The translations under genes were made by a program, and so were the position numbers. Positions 24,468 through 33,701 of a stretch of DNA of 64,000 bases are shown piece after piece. The notes under the pieces were generated by a model. That model made no database searches, had not been told where the DNA came from, and saw nothing but the letters and a program-made list of their open reading frames with translations. The first letter of the stretch is position 1. Each line of letters begins with the position of its first letter. The stretch comes from Pseudodesulfovibrio sp. (lineage in GTDB: Bacteria; Desulfobacterota; Desulfovibrionia; Desulfovibrionales; Desulfovibrionaceae), in NCBI GenBank assembly GCA_016744135.1, contig JADGEX010000001.1, forward strand, positions 693,029 to 757,028. The letters are read 5' to 3'.

Positions 24468-26996
24468 ATGAAAGAATTACTGCCCATCCTCCCCCGTCCG
24501 TCACGATATCTCGGCAGCGAATGGGGAACTACGTCAAAAAATCCTGACACCGTCACTGTACGGTGTGCCCTCGCCTTTCCCGACATGTACGAAGTCGGCA
24601 TGTCTTACCTTGGGCAGAAAATTCTTTCACAAGCCATCAACGCCCATCCGCAATTCTGGGCAGAACGGGTTTACACCCCGTGCCAGGAAACCGCTGCGAT
24701 CCTGCGCGAGCATAACACTTTACTCGCCACTCTTGAGTCGGACACCCCCCTCAAGGATATGGACACCATCGGATTCAGCCTGACGCACGAGTTATGCTAC
24801 ACCAACATCCTCTATATTTTGGATTTGGCAGGCATCCCCTTCCGTACATCTGACAGAGACGGCTCACACCCACTCATCATTGCCGGTGGCGGCGCGACCT
24901 TCAACGCAGAACCCATGGCACCGTTTTTCGACGCCATGGTCATCGGCGATGGAGAAGAAACAATGCCTGCTGTCCTATCCTGCATTGAACAAGCGAAAGC
25001 CGAAGGCCTATCACGCCCCGAACTTCTAAAAAATCTAACGACCATACCCGGCATCTACATTCCATCATTTTTCAAAGATCAAGGACCAGGAGAACCGATC
25101 AAGCCGTTGGTTGAAGGCTATGAAACCATTGAAAAAGCCGTAGTTGACGATCTCAACTCTACTCCGTTCCCCACTGGTCAAACCATACCCTTCGATGCCA
25201 TCCATGATCGACTGACCATGGAAATTGCCCGAGGCTGTACTCGTGGTTGTCGCTTCTGTCAGGCCGGTATGATCTACCGTCCTGTACGTGAACGTTCGCT
25301 GGATGAACTCGACCGCATCCTGACCGATGGACTGGCCGAAACCGGCTATGAAGAGACGTCCCTCCTCTCCCTGTCTACCGGTGACTATTCCGGCCTGGAC
25401 TCATTGTTTACACGCAGCTTCGACAAATGTGCATCCGAACAAATTTCCATTTCCCTGCCGTCACTACGTGTCGGCTCACTGTCCGCCCCCATCATGGAGC
25501 GTATTTCCTCCATCCGGCGAACCGGCGCAACACTGGCCCCGGAGGCTGGCAGTCAGCGCATGCGCGATGTCATCAACAAGGGAATTGATGAAGAAGGTCT
25601 CCTTGAACACGTACGCATGCTGTTCGACAACGGCTGGCAGGGTGTAAAACTGTATTTCATGATCGGCCTGCCCACCGAAACCGACGAGGACTTGGATGCT
25701 ATCGTGGACTTGTGCCTCAAGGTGCGTGATTCTGCCGGACGCCACATCAAACGGCTGCAAGTCTCAGCAGCTGTTTCGCCTTTCGTGCCGAAGCCTCAAA
25801 CGCCTTTCCAATGGGAATCACAGATTTCATATGATGAAATATACCGGCGTGTTCACTACCTGCGCGACCAATTCAGACGGCATAAACGAATCAGCATCAA
25901 ATACCACGAACCTGAGATGACCTCACTGGAAGGCGTGTTCTCCCGTGGCGACCGTCGACTGGCCGAAGTAGTGGAGCGAGCGTATGCCAAGGGTGCACTT
26001 TTCTCCAGTTGGAAGGACCATCTTCGCTTGGAACCCTACAAAGAGGCCATGGAAGAAGCTGGACTGGACTGGGATAAATACACAGGTTCCCGCGACCCTG
26101 AAGGCCCACTGCCCTGGGACCATATTTCCAGCGGCCTGACCAAGAAATATCTGCTCAAGGAACGTGAACGCGCTCAGGCTGAGAAAATCACCGAAGATTG
26201 CCGATACGGCGCCTGTCACAACTGTGGAGTCTGCGAATTCGATGGTCGAAAGACTACGCTGACAACACAGGCCAAAGACAAAGACATTCGTCCGAGACTT
26301 GTTTTTCCCCAACGCGATCAGGAAGGCGAGCAGCCGCCCTACACCATAGAAAAACCCGACTTGACCATTAAAGAAGCTCACTTTCGACTCTGGTACGAGA
26401 AAAACGGTCCGGCCGCGTACCTCAGCCAATTGGAACTGCAGGCTGTGTTTGAACGAGCTTTCCGTCGTGCAGGATTACCCATGGCGTTTTCTGCCGGATT
26501 CCATCCCATGCCCAGGTTATCATTCGGCAAAGCACTTCCCGTAGGCGTCTCCAGTAATGCCGAATGGATCAATGTATTTCTCCGACAAGACTTTGAATCG
26601 ACTGAAGTCATCAAAAAGCTGATACCCAATATGCCCGAGGGACTTGCCCCCATCAAAGCCGATCGATTATCCATGGGGAAAAAACAACCGCAATCAGTGG
26701 AAGAAGTCTTTGAAATCCAGTTTACCAAGGACGCAAAAAAACGTCTGACACAATGGCAGGACTTCATCAATGCCGAAGAATTTATCGTTGAGAAACGAAC
26801 AAAAAAACGAGGCATGAAGCAGGTTAACGTACGGCCCATCATCAAGGAAATGACCGAAATGGAATCAGGTCTGATCTTAGTTATGGACTGGCGTGAACTG
26901 TATATGAGTCCTTTGGCCTTGTGCATGGCTATCATGAAAGACGCGAGTCAACTCGATTTCACTCTGACCAAGACCGCCCAACGATTCGAAAAATAA
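24468..26996 (+). CDS. Radical SAM protein (TIGR03960/TIGR03936 fusion)
   Basis: 842 residues. The radical-SAM cluster is C257-x3-C261-x2-C264 in ARGCTRGCRFCQAG. Before it lies a B12-binding-like N-terminal domain (VRCALAFPDMYEVGMSYLG, IIAGGGATFNAEP). The C-terminal 230 residues match the radical-SAM-associated DUF2344 domain (FRLWYEKNGPAAYLSQLELQ, AGFHPMPRLSFGKALPVG). The fused form is frequent in Deltaproteobacteria and Clostridia and is often near rng/rne; its substrate has not been settled to my knowledge. A second Cys group, CRYGACHNCGVCEF, sits at the domain junction. The next gene is convergent. Confidence 0.9.
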   Translation: MKELLPILPRPSRYLGSEWGTTSKNPDTVTVRCALAFPDMYEVGMSYLGQKILSQAINAHPQFWAERVYTPCQETAAILREHNTLLATLESDTPLKDMDTIGFSLTHELCYTNILYILDLAGIPFRTSDRDGSHPLIIAGGGATFNAEPMAPFFDAMVIGDGEETMPAVLSCIEQAKAEGLSRPELLKNLTTIPGIYIPSFFKDQGPGEPIKPLVEGYETIEKAVVDDLNSTPFPTGQTIPFDAIHDRLTMEIARGCTRGCRFCQAGMIYRPVRERSLDELDRILTDGLAETGYEETSLLSLSTGDYSGLDSLFTRSFDKCASEQISISLPSLRVGSLSAPIMERISSIRRTGATLAPEAGSQRMRDVINKGIDEEGLLEHVRMLFDNGWQGVKLYFMIGLPTETDEDLDAIVDLCLKVRDSAGRHIKRLQVSAAVSPFVPKPQTPFQWESQISYDEIYRRVHYLRDQFRRHKRISIKYHEPEMTSLEGVFSRGDRRLAEVVERAYAKGALFSSWKDHLRLEPYKEAMEEAGLDWDKYTGSRDPEGPLPWDHISSGLTKKYLLKERERAQAEKITEDCRYGACHNCGVCEFDGRKTTLTTQAKDKDIRPRLVFPQRDQEGEQPPYTIEKPDLTIKEAHFRLWYEKNGPAAYLSQLELQAVFERAFRRAGLPMAFSAGFHPMPRLSFGKALPVGVSSNAEWINVFLRQDFESTEVIKKLIPNMPEGLAPIKADRLSMGKKQPQSVEEVFEIQFTKDAKKRLTQWQDFINAEEFIVEKRTKKRGMKQVNVRPIIKEMTEMESGLILVMDWRELYMSPLALCMAIMKDASQLDFTLTKTAQRFEK

Positions 26997-27020
26997 TCGA
27001 CTACCTCACATAAGTGAGGA

Positions 27021-27437
27021 TTAGAACAGCCCTTCGCTCTCTCCTGTACCGATAGTTACCTGCCGGTACACTTCTTCTGTGCCACCCTGTAACGGTTTCA
27101 TTTTAATCAGGATGTCACTGGAGCCATCCATGAGCACTGTAAACAGGTATCGCGCCCGATTTTCATCGTCTTCAGAGTATTCCAGAAACCGCTCCATACG
27201 CAGCATTGACGGGTCAAACGAAGCTCCCGATATTCTATATCCCTTAACCAAAGGATTGGGCATATCCACGGCCAGGATCTCCCCCCGTTCCAATGTCACT
27301 ACCGTTGAATAATCATCATCAATTTCTATAAGTTCCGCAGGATTCAATCCCGTTTCAACAGACGAAGAGCCAAAACAGGCCGTCAGCATAAAAAGACATA
27401 CCATAATCAACGATAACATACTAAAAAATTTAAGCAT
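27021..27437 (-). CDS. Small lipoprotein of unknown function
   Basis: 138 residues. The N-terminus MLKFFSMLSLIMVCLFMLTAC is a type II signal peptide with lipobox LTAC (Cys21). The mature part is beta-rich with many acidic residues; RYLFTVLMDGSSDILIKMKP resembles the end of an Ig-like or BACON-type domain, but I cannot assign a family. It stands alone between two gene groups and is transcribed convergently to the radical-SAM gene. Location would be the outer or inner membrane, facing the periplasm. Confidence 0.65.
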   Translation of the reverse strand: MLKFFSMLSLIMVCLFMLTACFGSSSVETGLNPAELIEIDDDYSTVVTLERGEILAVDMPNPLVKGYRISGASFDPSMLRMERFLEYSEDDENRARYLFTVLMDGSSDILIKMKPLQGGTEEVYRQVTIGTGESEGLF

Positions 27438-27669
27438 TATTCATTTTCTCCAACATCGCCTTCATGGGCAAAACTCTATTGTTAAAATCAAGTTAAAAGT
27501 GTATGAGTGAACAGATTTCTGCCTAACCCATTTATGCCGTGTTCTGCAATGGAAGCAACCCCTTCCGTAGTATCGGTCTGGTAAAGGCGAATCGTGTCCT
27601 CTGGACACAGGAGAGGTATGGTCACGCCGTTTTATGGCGTAATAGCTTTAATTAATGGAGGAATAACTC

Positions 27670-29295
27670 ATGAAACTGTCGACGTTCAAATCCGCCGGCA
27701 AATTCTCCCTGCTCCTTCTCACCATCGTCGTATCCGCCATGTTGCTGGTCGGTTGCGCCGGAGAAGAGAAGAAAGATGATGCAGCCGAGAAAGCCGAATC
27801 TGCAACCCCCGCTAAAGTCACTCTGAAACTCGCCATGGACGCCGATCCGGTTTCCCTGGACCCTCAGGTCCAGCTGTCCGGTGGTATGCTTCAGTTCTCC
27901 CACATGGTCTTCGACTCTCTCGTTCGTTACGACCAAGACATGAATTTCGTCCCCCGCCTGGCCACCAAGTGGGAACGTATCGACGACCTGACCATGCGCT
28001 TCCATCTGCGTGAAGGCGTCAAGTTCCACTCCGGCAACGAATTCACCGCTGAAGACGTTGTTTTTTCTCTGGAACGCCTGAAGAAATCCGAAGACTTCAA
28101 GGGACTGTTTGAGCCTTTCACCGGTGCCAAGGTTGTGGACGCCCACACCGTGGACCTGATCACCAAGCAGCCTTACGGCCTGGTGCTCAACATGGCTACC
28201 TACATCTTCCCCATGGACAAAAAGTTCTACACCGGTACGGATGACAAAGGTAAGCCCAAGGATCTGATCCTCAAGACGGATTACTCCTACGCCAACGTCA
28301 ATGAATCCGGCACAGGCCCTTACGTTGTTGGTCAGCGTGAACAGGGCGTGAAGGTCATCTTCACCCGTTTCGCCGATTACTGGGATCACACCGGTAACAT
28401 CGAAGAAATCATCCTCACCCCGATCAAGAACGACGCTACCCGTGTTGCAGCCCTGCTGTCCGGCGATGTCGACTTCATCATGCCCGTGCCTCCGCAGGAT
28501 CTCGAGCGCATCAACTCCACTGATGGCCTGCAGCTCGTGACCATGTCCGGCTCCCGCATCATCACTTTCCAGTTGAACAGCGAACGTAACCCTGCACTGG
28601 CTGACCCCAAAGTCCGCCTTGCCATGGCTTACGCCTATGACAACAACGGTGTTGTCGACAAGATCATGAAGGGCTTCGCTACTGCAGCTGGCCAGATGTC
28701 CCCCAGGGGTTATGCTGGTCACGTAGAAGAATTGGCTCCCCGCTACGACCTTGAGAAAGCCAAGGCTCTGATGGCCGAATCCGGTTTCCCCAATGGTTTC
28801 GAAGCAACCATGATCGCTCCTAACAACCGTTACGTAAACGACGAAAAGATCTCTGAGGCATTCGTTTCCATGATGTCCAAGATCGGTGGCAAGATCTCCC
28901 TGAAGACCATGCCCAAGGCCCAGTACTGGGATCAATTCGATGCACAGGTCGCCGACATCCAGATGATCGGTTGGCATTCTGACACCGAAGACTCCGGCAA
29001 CTTCTACGAGTTCCTGTCCATGTGCCGCAACGCCGAAACCGGCTACGGCCAGTACAACTCCGGTAACTACTGCAATGCCAAGGTCGACGAACTGACCATC
29101 GCTGCCCAGACTGAAACCGACATGACCAAGCGCGCCGCACAGTGCCAGGAAGCTGAAAAGATTCAGTATAATGAAGCTGGCTTCATCCCCCTGCATTGGC
29201 AGAACCTGTCCTGGGCTTCCAAGTCCAACATGGACACTCCGAAGGTCGTCAACGTCATGAACTTCCCGTACTTCGGTGATCTGATCGTCAAGTAA
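27670..29295 (+). CDS. ABC transporter substrate-binding protein, family 5 (oligopeptide type)
   Basis: 541 residues; GGAGG precedes the ATG. Lipoprotein signal with Cys29 (MLLVGC), then the family 5 fold: LDPQVQLSGGML, LATKWERIDDLTMRFHLREGVKFHSG (the family signature), ALLSGDVDFI and near the end IQYNEAGFIPLHWQNLSWASK. It captures peptides or similar solutes in the periplasm for the permease genes that follow. Codons are strongly biased to C in third position, as in highly expressed genes; this also makes the opposite strand open for over 500 codons. A hairpin between this gene and the permeases should let it be made in excess. Confidence 0.93.
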   Translation: MKLSTFKSAGKFSLLLLTIVVSAMLLVGCAGEEKKDDAAEKAESATPAKVTLKLAMDADPVSLDPQVQLSGGMLQFSHMVFDSLVRYDQDMNFVPRLATKWERIDDLTMRFHLREGVKFHSGNEFTAEDVVFSLERLKKSEDFKGLFEPFTGAKVVDAHTVDLITKQPYGLVLNMATYIFPMDKKFYTGTDDKGKPKDLILKTDYSYANVNESGTGPYVVGQREQGVKVIFTRFADYWDHTGNIEEIILTPIKNDATRVAALLSGDVDFIMPVPPQDLERINSTDGLQLVTMSGSRIITFQLNSERNPALADPKVRLAMAYAYDNNGVVDKIMKGFATAAGQMSPRGYAGHVEELAPRYDLEKAKALMAESGFPNGFEATMIAPNNRYVNDEKISEAFVSMMSKIGGKISLKTMPKAQYWDQFDAQVADIQMIGWHSDTEDSGNFYEFLSMCRNAETGYGQYNSGNYCNAKVDELTIAAQTETDMTKRAAQCQEAEKIQYNEAGFIPLHWQNLSWASKSNMDTPKVVNVMNFPYFGDLIVK

Positions 29296-29333
29296 TGTAA
29301 ATCATCACTTGCAATAGATCGAAAAGAAAATTA

Positions 29334-29368
29334 AAGGGGAACCCCGGTCTTAAACTGGGGTTCCCCTT
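29334..29368 (+). terminator. Hairpin between binding protein and permeases
   Basis: AAGGGGAACCCC pairs perfectly with GGGGTTCCCCTT around an 11-base loop. The T tract is short, so it may be a partial terminator or mRNA-stabilising stem, typical after binding-protein genes. Confidence 0.75.
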
Positions 29369-29469
29369 CACACAGTTGGCGACCATTGGGACGCCCTAAA
29401 AAATTCCAATGAAATCAATCACCTGTTGCATAATCCCATGTGCAGGAAACTGACGGCAATCGAGTAGAC

Positions 29470-30447
29470 ATGTTTGCATTCACTGTTAAAAGAATCCTTC
29501 AAGCAGTGATGGTCATGCTGATCATCAGCTTCATCGGATTCGCTATCAAACACAACTTCGGTGATCCTATCCGCGATCTCGTGGGCCAACGGGTCACTCC
29601 TGCCGAGCGTGCTCAAATGCGCGAGAAACTCGGCCTCAACGATCCCTTCATGGTCCAATATGTCCGTTTTCTGGGCAACGCCATGCATGGCGATCTCGGT
29701 CAAAGTTACTTCTTCAAAAAACCCGCAGCGCAAGTCATCATCAAAAAAGCACCTGCTACACTGGAATTAGTTTTTTGTGCAGCACTGATTATTGTGCTTC
29801 TTTCTGTTCCACTGGGTATTTATGCAGCCATCAAACCCCATAGTTGGTTCAGCCGATTTGTCATGGGAACTTCGATCGTCGGGGTATCAATGCCGGTATT
29901 TCTCACCGCCATTCTCCTCATCTATATTTTTTCGGTTGAACTCCATTGGCTTCCCTCATTTGGACGAGGCGACACAGTTCGACTCTTCGGATGGTGGGAC
30001 ACAGGCCTGCTGACGTGGGATGGTCTGAAGCATTTAATCATGCCCTCCATCGCGCTTTCCTCCATCATGCTCCCGCTCTTTATCCGCCTTATCCGATCCG
30101 AGATGATGGAAGTACTGGAAACAGAATACGTCAAATACGCCTGGGCCAAAGGCATCAAGCCGCGACGTGTGTGGTTAATTCATGCCTTCAAGAACACTCT
30201 GCTTCCAGTTATCACCGTTGGCGGTGTGCAACTCGGTATCATGGTGGCCTTCACTATCCTGACAGAAACCGTCTTTCAATGGCAGGGCATGGGTTCCATG
30301 TTCATTGAATCGGTTGAACGTTCCGACACCTCGTTGATGGTTGCTTATCTGGTTTTCGTCGGCATCATCTTCGTTATGGTCAACACATTGGTCGACATAA
30401 TCTACGGCCTCGTCAATCCCACAGTGCGCGTGGCAGGGAGAAAGTAG
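29470..30447 (+). CDS. ABC permease, DppB type
   Basis: 325 residues from the ATG at 29470 (a GTG at 29440 is possible but has no site). Six transmembrane segments. N-terminal FGDPIRDLVGQRVTPAERAQMREKLGL is the DppB/OppB signature before the periplasmic loop; the EAA loop is EYVKYAWAKGIKPRRVWLIHAFKN. It forms one half of the membrane channel with the next gene. The spacing of 1 base to the next gene indicates one operon. Confidence 0.93.
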   Translation: MFAFTVKRILQAVMVMLIISFIGFAIKHNFGDPIRDLVGQRVTPAERAQMREKLGLNDPFMVQYVRFLGNAMHGDLGQSYFFKKPAAQVIIKKAPATLELVFCAALIIVLLSVPLGIYAAIKPHSWFSRFVMGTSIVGVSMPVFLTAILLIYIFSVELHWLPSFGRGDTVRLFGWWDTGLLTWDGLKHLIMPSIALSSIMLPLFIRLIRSEMMEVLETEYVKYAWAKGIKPRRVWLIHAFKNTLLPVITVGGVQLGIMVAFTILTETVFQWQGMGSMFIESVERSDTSLMVAYLVFVGIIFVMVNTLVDIIYGLVNPTVRVAGRK

Positions 30448-30448
30448 T

Positions 30449-31366
30449 ATGCGATCCAAATGGCAAAGATTCAAAGAATCCTACATGCTCTATAACTTCC
30501 TCCGGGATCCTGTCGCTCTCATCAGCTTCACTATCCTGGCGGTCCTGTTCTTCTCGGCTTTTGCCGCCCCACTGATAGCCCCGCACGATCCATACAACTC
30601 GACCACAATTGACATCATGGACGCCCAGATTCCTCCTGCATGGGAAGACGGTGGTGGCACCAAGTTCCTCCTTGGAACCGATGCTCAAGGCCGCGACATT
30701 CTCTCCACCATGCTTTACGGCATGCGTGTATCCATCATCATCGGTGTCGGCGCTGTCTGTCTTCAGGCCTTCATCGGTATCATTGTTGGTTTACTTTCGG
30801 GCTACATCAGACGGCTTGACAACATTCTCATGCGAATAGCTGATGTCCAGCTATCATTTTCAACGTACATGGTTGCCATTTTCATCGGCGCCATCGTCCA
30901 GACCGCTTTCGGTGTAGCCGGATACGACAAAGTGGCCGTACCGCTGATCATTGTCATTATCGGTTTGGCTGAATGGCCTCAGTACGCCCGTACTGTACGA
31001 GCCTCGGTTTTAGCAGAACGCCGAAAAGAATACGTAGAAGCCGCCCGAGTCATCGGTCTATCAAAAGTCCGCATCATGTGGCGACATATTCTGCCAAATA
31101 CGCTTTCCCCTGTACTAGTTATATCCACTGTTCAGGTGGCAAACGCCATCATGTCCGAAGCGGCCCTTTCCTTCCTTGGGCTAGGCATGCCCGTAAACAA
31201 GCCTTCTCTGGGATCGCTGATTACAGCCGGATTCGAATACATATTCTCCGGCTCTTGGTGGATTACCATCTTCCCCGGTATTCTGCTCGTCACCCTAATT
31301 CTCGTCATCAACCTGCTTGGCGACTGGGTCCGAGATTTCCTCAACCCCAAACTGTACAAGGGGTAA
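30449..31366 (+). CDS. ABC permease, DppC type
   Basis: 305 residues, six transmembrane segments. The N-terminal SFTILAVLFFSAFAAPLIAPHDPY, then GTDAQGRDILSTMLYGMRVS (family DppC signature), and the EAA loop EYVEAARVIGLSKVRIMWRHILPN are clear. It pairs with the DppB-type subunit to make the transmembrane pathway, and its stop is 3 bases before the first ATPase gene. Confidence 0.93.
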   Translation: MRSKWQRFKESYMLYNFLRDPVALISFTILAVLFFSAFAAPLIAPHDPYNSTTIDIMDAQIPPAWEDGGGTKFLLGTDAQGRDILSTMLYGMRVSIIIGVGAVCLQAFIGIIVGLLSGYIRRLDNILMRIADVQLSFSTYMVAIFIGAIVQTAFGVAGYDKVAVPLIIVIIGLAEWPQYARTVRASVLAERRKEYVEAARVIGLSKVRIMWRHILPNTLSPVLVISTVQVANAIMSEAALSFLGLGMPVNKPSLGSLITAGFEYIFSGSWWITIFPGILLVTLILVINLLGDWVRDFLNPKLYKG

Positions 31367-31369
31367 AAC

Positions 31370-32341
31370 GTGGAACCTCTCATAAATATCAAGAACCTTC
31401 GTGTTGACTTCGAATTGCGCTCCGGCAAAGTCCGAGCCGTCCGAGATGTCAGCCTGACTATCAATAAAGGCGAACGCCTCGGCATTGTTGGCGAATCCGG
31501 TGCTGGTAAATCCGTGCTTGGCTTTTCCCTCATCAATCTCATTTCCAAACCCGGTAAAATCTCCGGTGGCGAGATCATCTTCAACGGACAGGACATCGCC
31601 AAGTTCAAATATGATCAAATGCGCAAGATCAGAGGAAATGATATTTCCATGATCTTCCAGGACCCCATGATGACCCTCAATCCGGTGCTCACAATTGGCA
31701 CCCAGATGAAGGAAACCATCTTGGCGCATATGGATGTCTCGGACAAGGAAGCAGAAGCAATCTGTCTCGACAAATTGCAGAAAGTCTACATCCCATCCCC
31801 GGAAAAAAGGTTGAAACAATACCCGCATGAATTCTCCGGCGGAATGCGTCAACGTATTGTCATTGCAATATCCCTGTTGACCAGCCCGCAGTTGATCATC
31901 GCCGATGAACCAACCACCGCACTCGACGTGACCATCCAGGCCGAAATTATGGATCTGCTGTTGGAACTCTGTGAAACTGAAAACATGGGCCTAATCCTGA
32001 TCACTCACGACTTGGCCGTTGTTTCGGAAGTCACTCAGCGCATCGCAGTCCTCTATGCTGGTAAAATCGCAGAACTTGGTGACACTGATCAAATTATCAG
32101 CAATCCGCAGCATCCCTATACACAGGGTTTGCTTCAGGCTCTTCCGCAAATGGCGGGAGGAGAACAGCGGCTCAACCAGATCCCTGGTATGATGCCGTCA
32201 CTCCGAGACATGCCCATCGGCTGTCCCTTCGAACCGCGCTGTTCTGAAAGCATGGAGAAATGTAAGACACAAATCCCAACGCTCACCCTGCTTGATAACG
32301 GAACACAAGTGGCTTGTTTCGCTCGCGAAGGAGAAAAATAA
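31370..32341 (+). CDS. ABC ATPase, DppD type
   Basis: 323 residues with a GTG start after AAGGGG. Walker A GESGAGKSVLG, signature FSGGMRQRI, Walker B LIIADEPTTALD and H-loop ITHDLAVV are complete. The C-terminal oligopeptide/dipeptide extension contains the four-cysteine pattern (CPFEPRC..C.., later VACF), which in relatives binds a [4Fe-4S] cluster. It energises the importer together with the following DppF-type ATPase. Confidence 0.93.
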   Translation: MEPLINIKNLRVDFELRSGKVRAVRDVSLTINKGERLGIVGESGAGKSVLGFSLINLISKPGKISGGEIIFNGQDIAKFKYDQMRKIRGNDISMIFQDPMMTLNPVLTIGTQMKETILAHMDVSDKEAEAICLDKLQKVYIPSPEKRLKQYPHEFSGGMRQRIVIAISLLTSPQLIIADEPTTALDVTIQAEIMDLLLELCETENMGLILITHDLAVVSEVTQRIAVLYAGKIAELGDTDQIISNPQHPYTQGLLQALPQMAGGEQRLNQIPGMMPSLRDMPIGCPFEPRCSESMEKCKTQIPTLTLLDNGTQVACFAREGEK

Positions 32342-32343
32342 CC

Positions 32344-33351
32344 ATGAGTGCAATCCTTGAAATCCGCGACATCGATAAACATTTCGATATCTCTGGCTCA
32401 ATCATCGATCAAATCAAATTCTCCGGCGGTAAATTCAACCGCAAACAAACTTTGGTCAAGGCCGTAAATAATGTCACTCTCGACGTTCAGCCCGGTGAAA
32501 CCCTGAGTGTTGTCGGTGAATCCGGCTGTGGTAAGTCTACGTTGGCCCGTACAGTCATGGGACTCTATCGCCCCAACAAGGGGGAGATTCACTACAAAGG
32601 CGCACGGATTGACAATCTTAGCTCGCACCAAATGCGCCCCTATCGCACCAAAATGCAGATGGTTTTTCAGGACCCATACGCATCACTGAACCCGCGTATG
32701 ACCGTCCGTCAGATTCTTGAAGAGCCTGTCAGATTCCACAATCCGGGTATGTCTCGTGCCGAAATTCAGGACAAAGTTGCTGAAGTAATGCTTCAGGTCG
32801 GCGTTGACCCTATATGGGCCACCAACTACCCGCATGAGTTCTCGGGAGGCCAGCGCCAGCGCATATCAATTGCCCGCGCCTTGGTCGTTGATCCTGAATT
32901 CATTGCCGCAGACGAACCCATTGCAGCTCTCGACGTATCCATTCAGGCACAAATTCTGAATCTACTCATGGACGCTCAAGATCAACGAGGTCTGACATAC
33001 CTATTCATCAGCCATGACTTGAGCGTGGTCGAGCACATCTCCAGCCGCGTGGCCGTCATGTATCTCGGCTGTGTCTGTGAATTGGCCCCTGCTAAGGAAC
33101 TGTTTTCCAACCCGAGACATCCGTACACACAAGCTCTGCTCTCTGCTATTCCCAAGATCGGCGGCACAGCAGGTGGACACGTTAAGTTGTCCGGCGACGT
33201 CCCCACACCTATCAACCTGCCCACAGGTTGCGTGTTCAATGGCCGATGTCCGCACGCCAACGAACGGTGTATGCGGGAAATTCCCAAACAAGAAATTCTG
33301 GCAAACGACGTGAGCGTCGCCTGCCACGCCGTCGAAGAGGGTCGCCTGTAG
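32344..33351 (+). CDS. ABC ATPase, DppF type
   Basis: 335 residues from the ATG at 32344, two bases after the previous stop; the frame is open upstream inside the DppD gene but the family start is here. Walker A GESGCGKSTLA, signature FSGGQRQRISIARAL, Walker B FIAADEPIAALD, H-loop ISHDLSVV. The C-terminal end again has the CVFNGRCPHANERC cysteine pattern. It completes a five-gene peptide-type importer. A hairpin repeat follows directly. Confidence 0.93.
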   Translation: MSAILEIRDIDKHFDISGSIIDQIKFSGGKFNRKQTLVKAVNNVTLDVQPGETLSVVGESGCGKSTLARTVMGLYRPNKGEIHYKGARIDNLSSHQMRPYRTKMQMVFQDPYASLNPRMTVRQILEEPVRFHNPGMSRAEIQDKVAEVMLQVGVDPIWATNYPHEFSGGQRQRISIARALVVDPEFIAADEPIAALDVSIQAQILNLLMDAQDQRGLTYLFISHDLSVVEHISSRVAVMYLGCVCELAPAKELFSNPRHPYTQALLSAIPKIGGTAGGHVKLSGDVPTPINLPTGCVFNGRCPHANERCMREIPKQEILANDVSVACHAVEEGRL

Positions 33352-33355
33352 GCGA

Positions 33356-33459
33356 CATGCCTCCGACGGCTGGTAAGGGAGAGAAAAACCTTTTGCTAAA
33401 GGCTCTTTCTCTCCCTTACCCCAAACCCAATCCCTCTCTTTTCCAAAACTCTTTATGCG
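33356..33459 (+). repeat. Hairpin intergenic repeat, copy A
   Basis: Starts 5 bases after the dppF-type stop with TGCCTCCGACGGCT, followed by a perfect 15-bp stem (33372-33386 with 33406-33420) enclosing an inner CCTTT/AAAGG stem, then a C-rich run and TTCCAAAACT. The same order occurs at 39504 and, inverted, at 39797. The stem sequences differ but stay paired. Confidence 0.7.
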
Positions 33460-33539
33460 CGCATTTGCGTAGATTTGTTGTTGAAGTCAGCCATGATTTT
33501 TGCGCATTATTCATTCGTTTGCGTTATAAACAAATAAAA

Positions 33540-33585
33540 ATACGACGTGTCATGTATAAAACATAACACGTCGTATGATCATTTT
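33540..33585. terminator. Bidirectional terminator
   Basis: An 11-bp perfect stem (33540-33550 with 33566-33576, core TACGACGTGT) with a 15-base loop, A-rich on one side and TTTTT on the other. It separates the ABC operon from the convergent reductase gene. Confidence 0.75.
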
Positions 33586-33701
33586 TATAACTTAAACCGA
33601 AAGCGACACAGGATTCCAAGGGGGCCGCCCTTTAGCAAGGTCTAGGACAGCGTCCTGATTTCGCAGAAAGTGACCGCAGGTAAGCCATCACTCCCCGTCA
33701 G

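Noticed and set aside
27652-29196. 514-codon open frame antisense to the binding-protein gene
   Set aside because: It mirrors the codon bias of the highly expressed plus-strand gene; that gene has lipobox, family motifs and ribosome site, the antisense frame has none.
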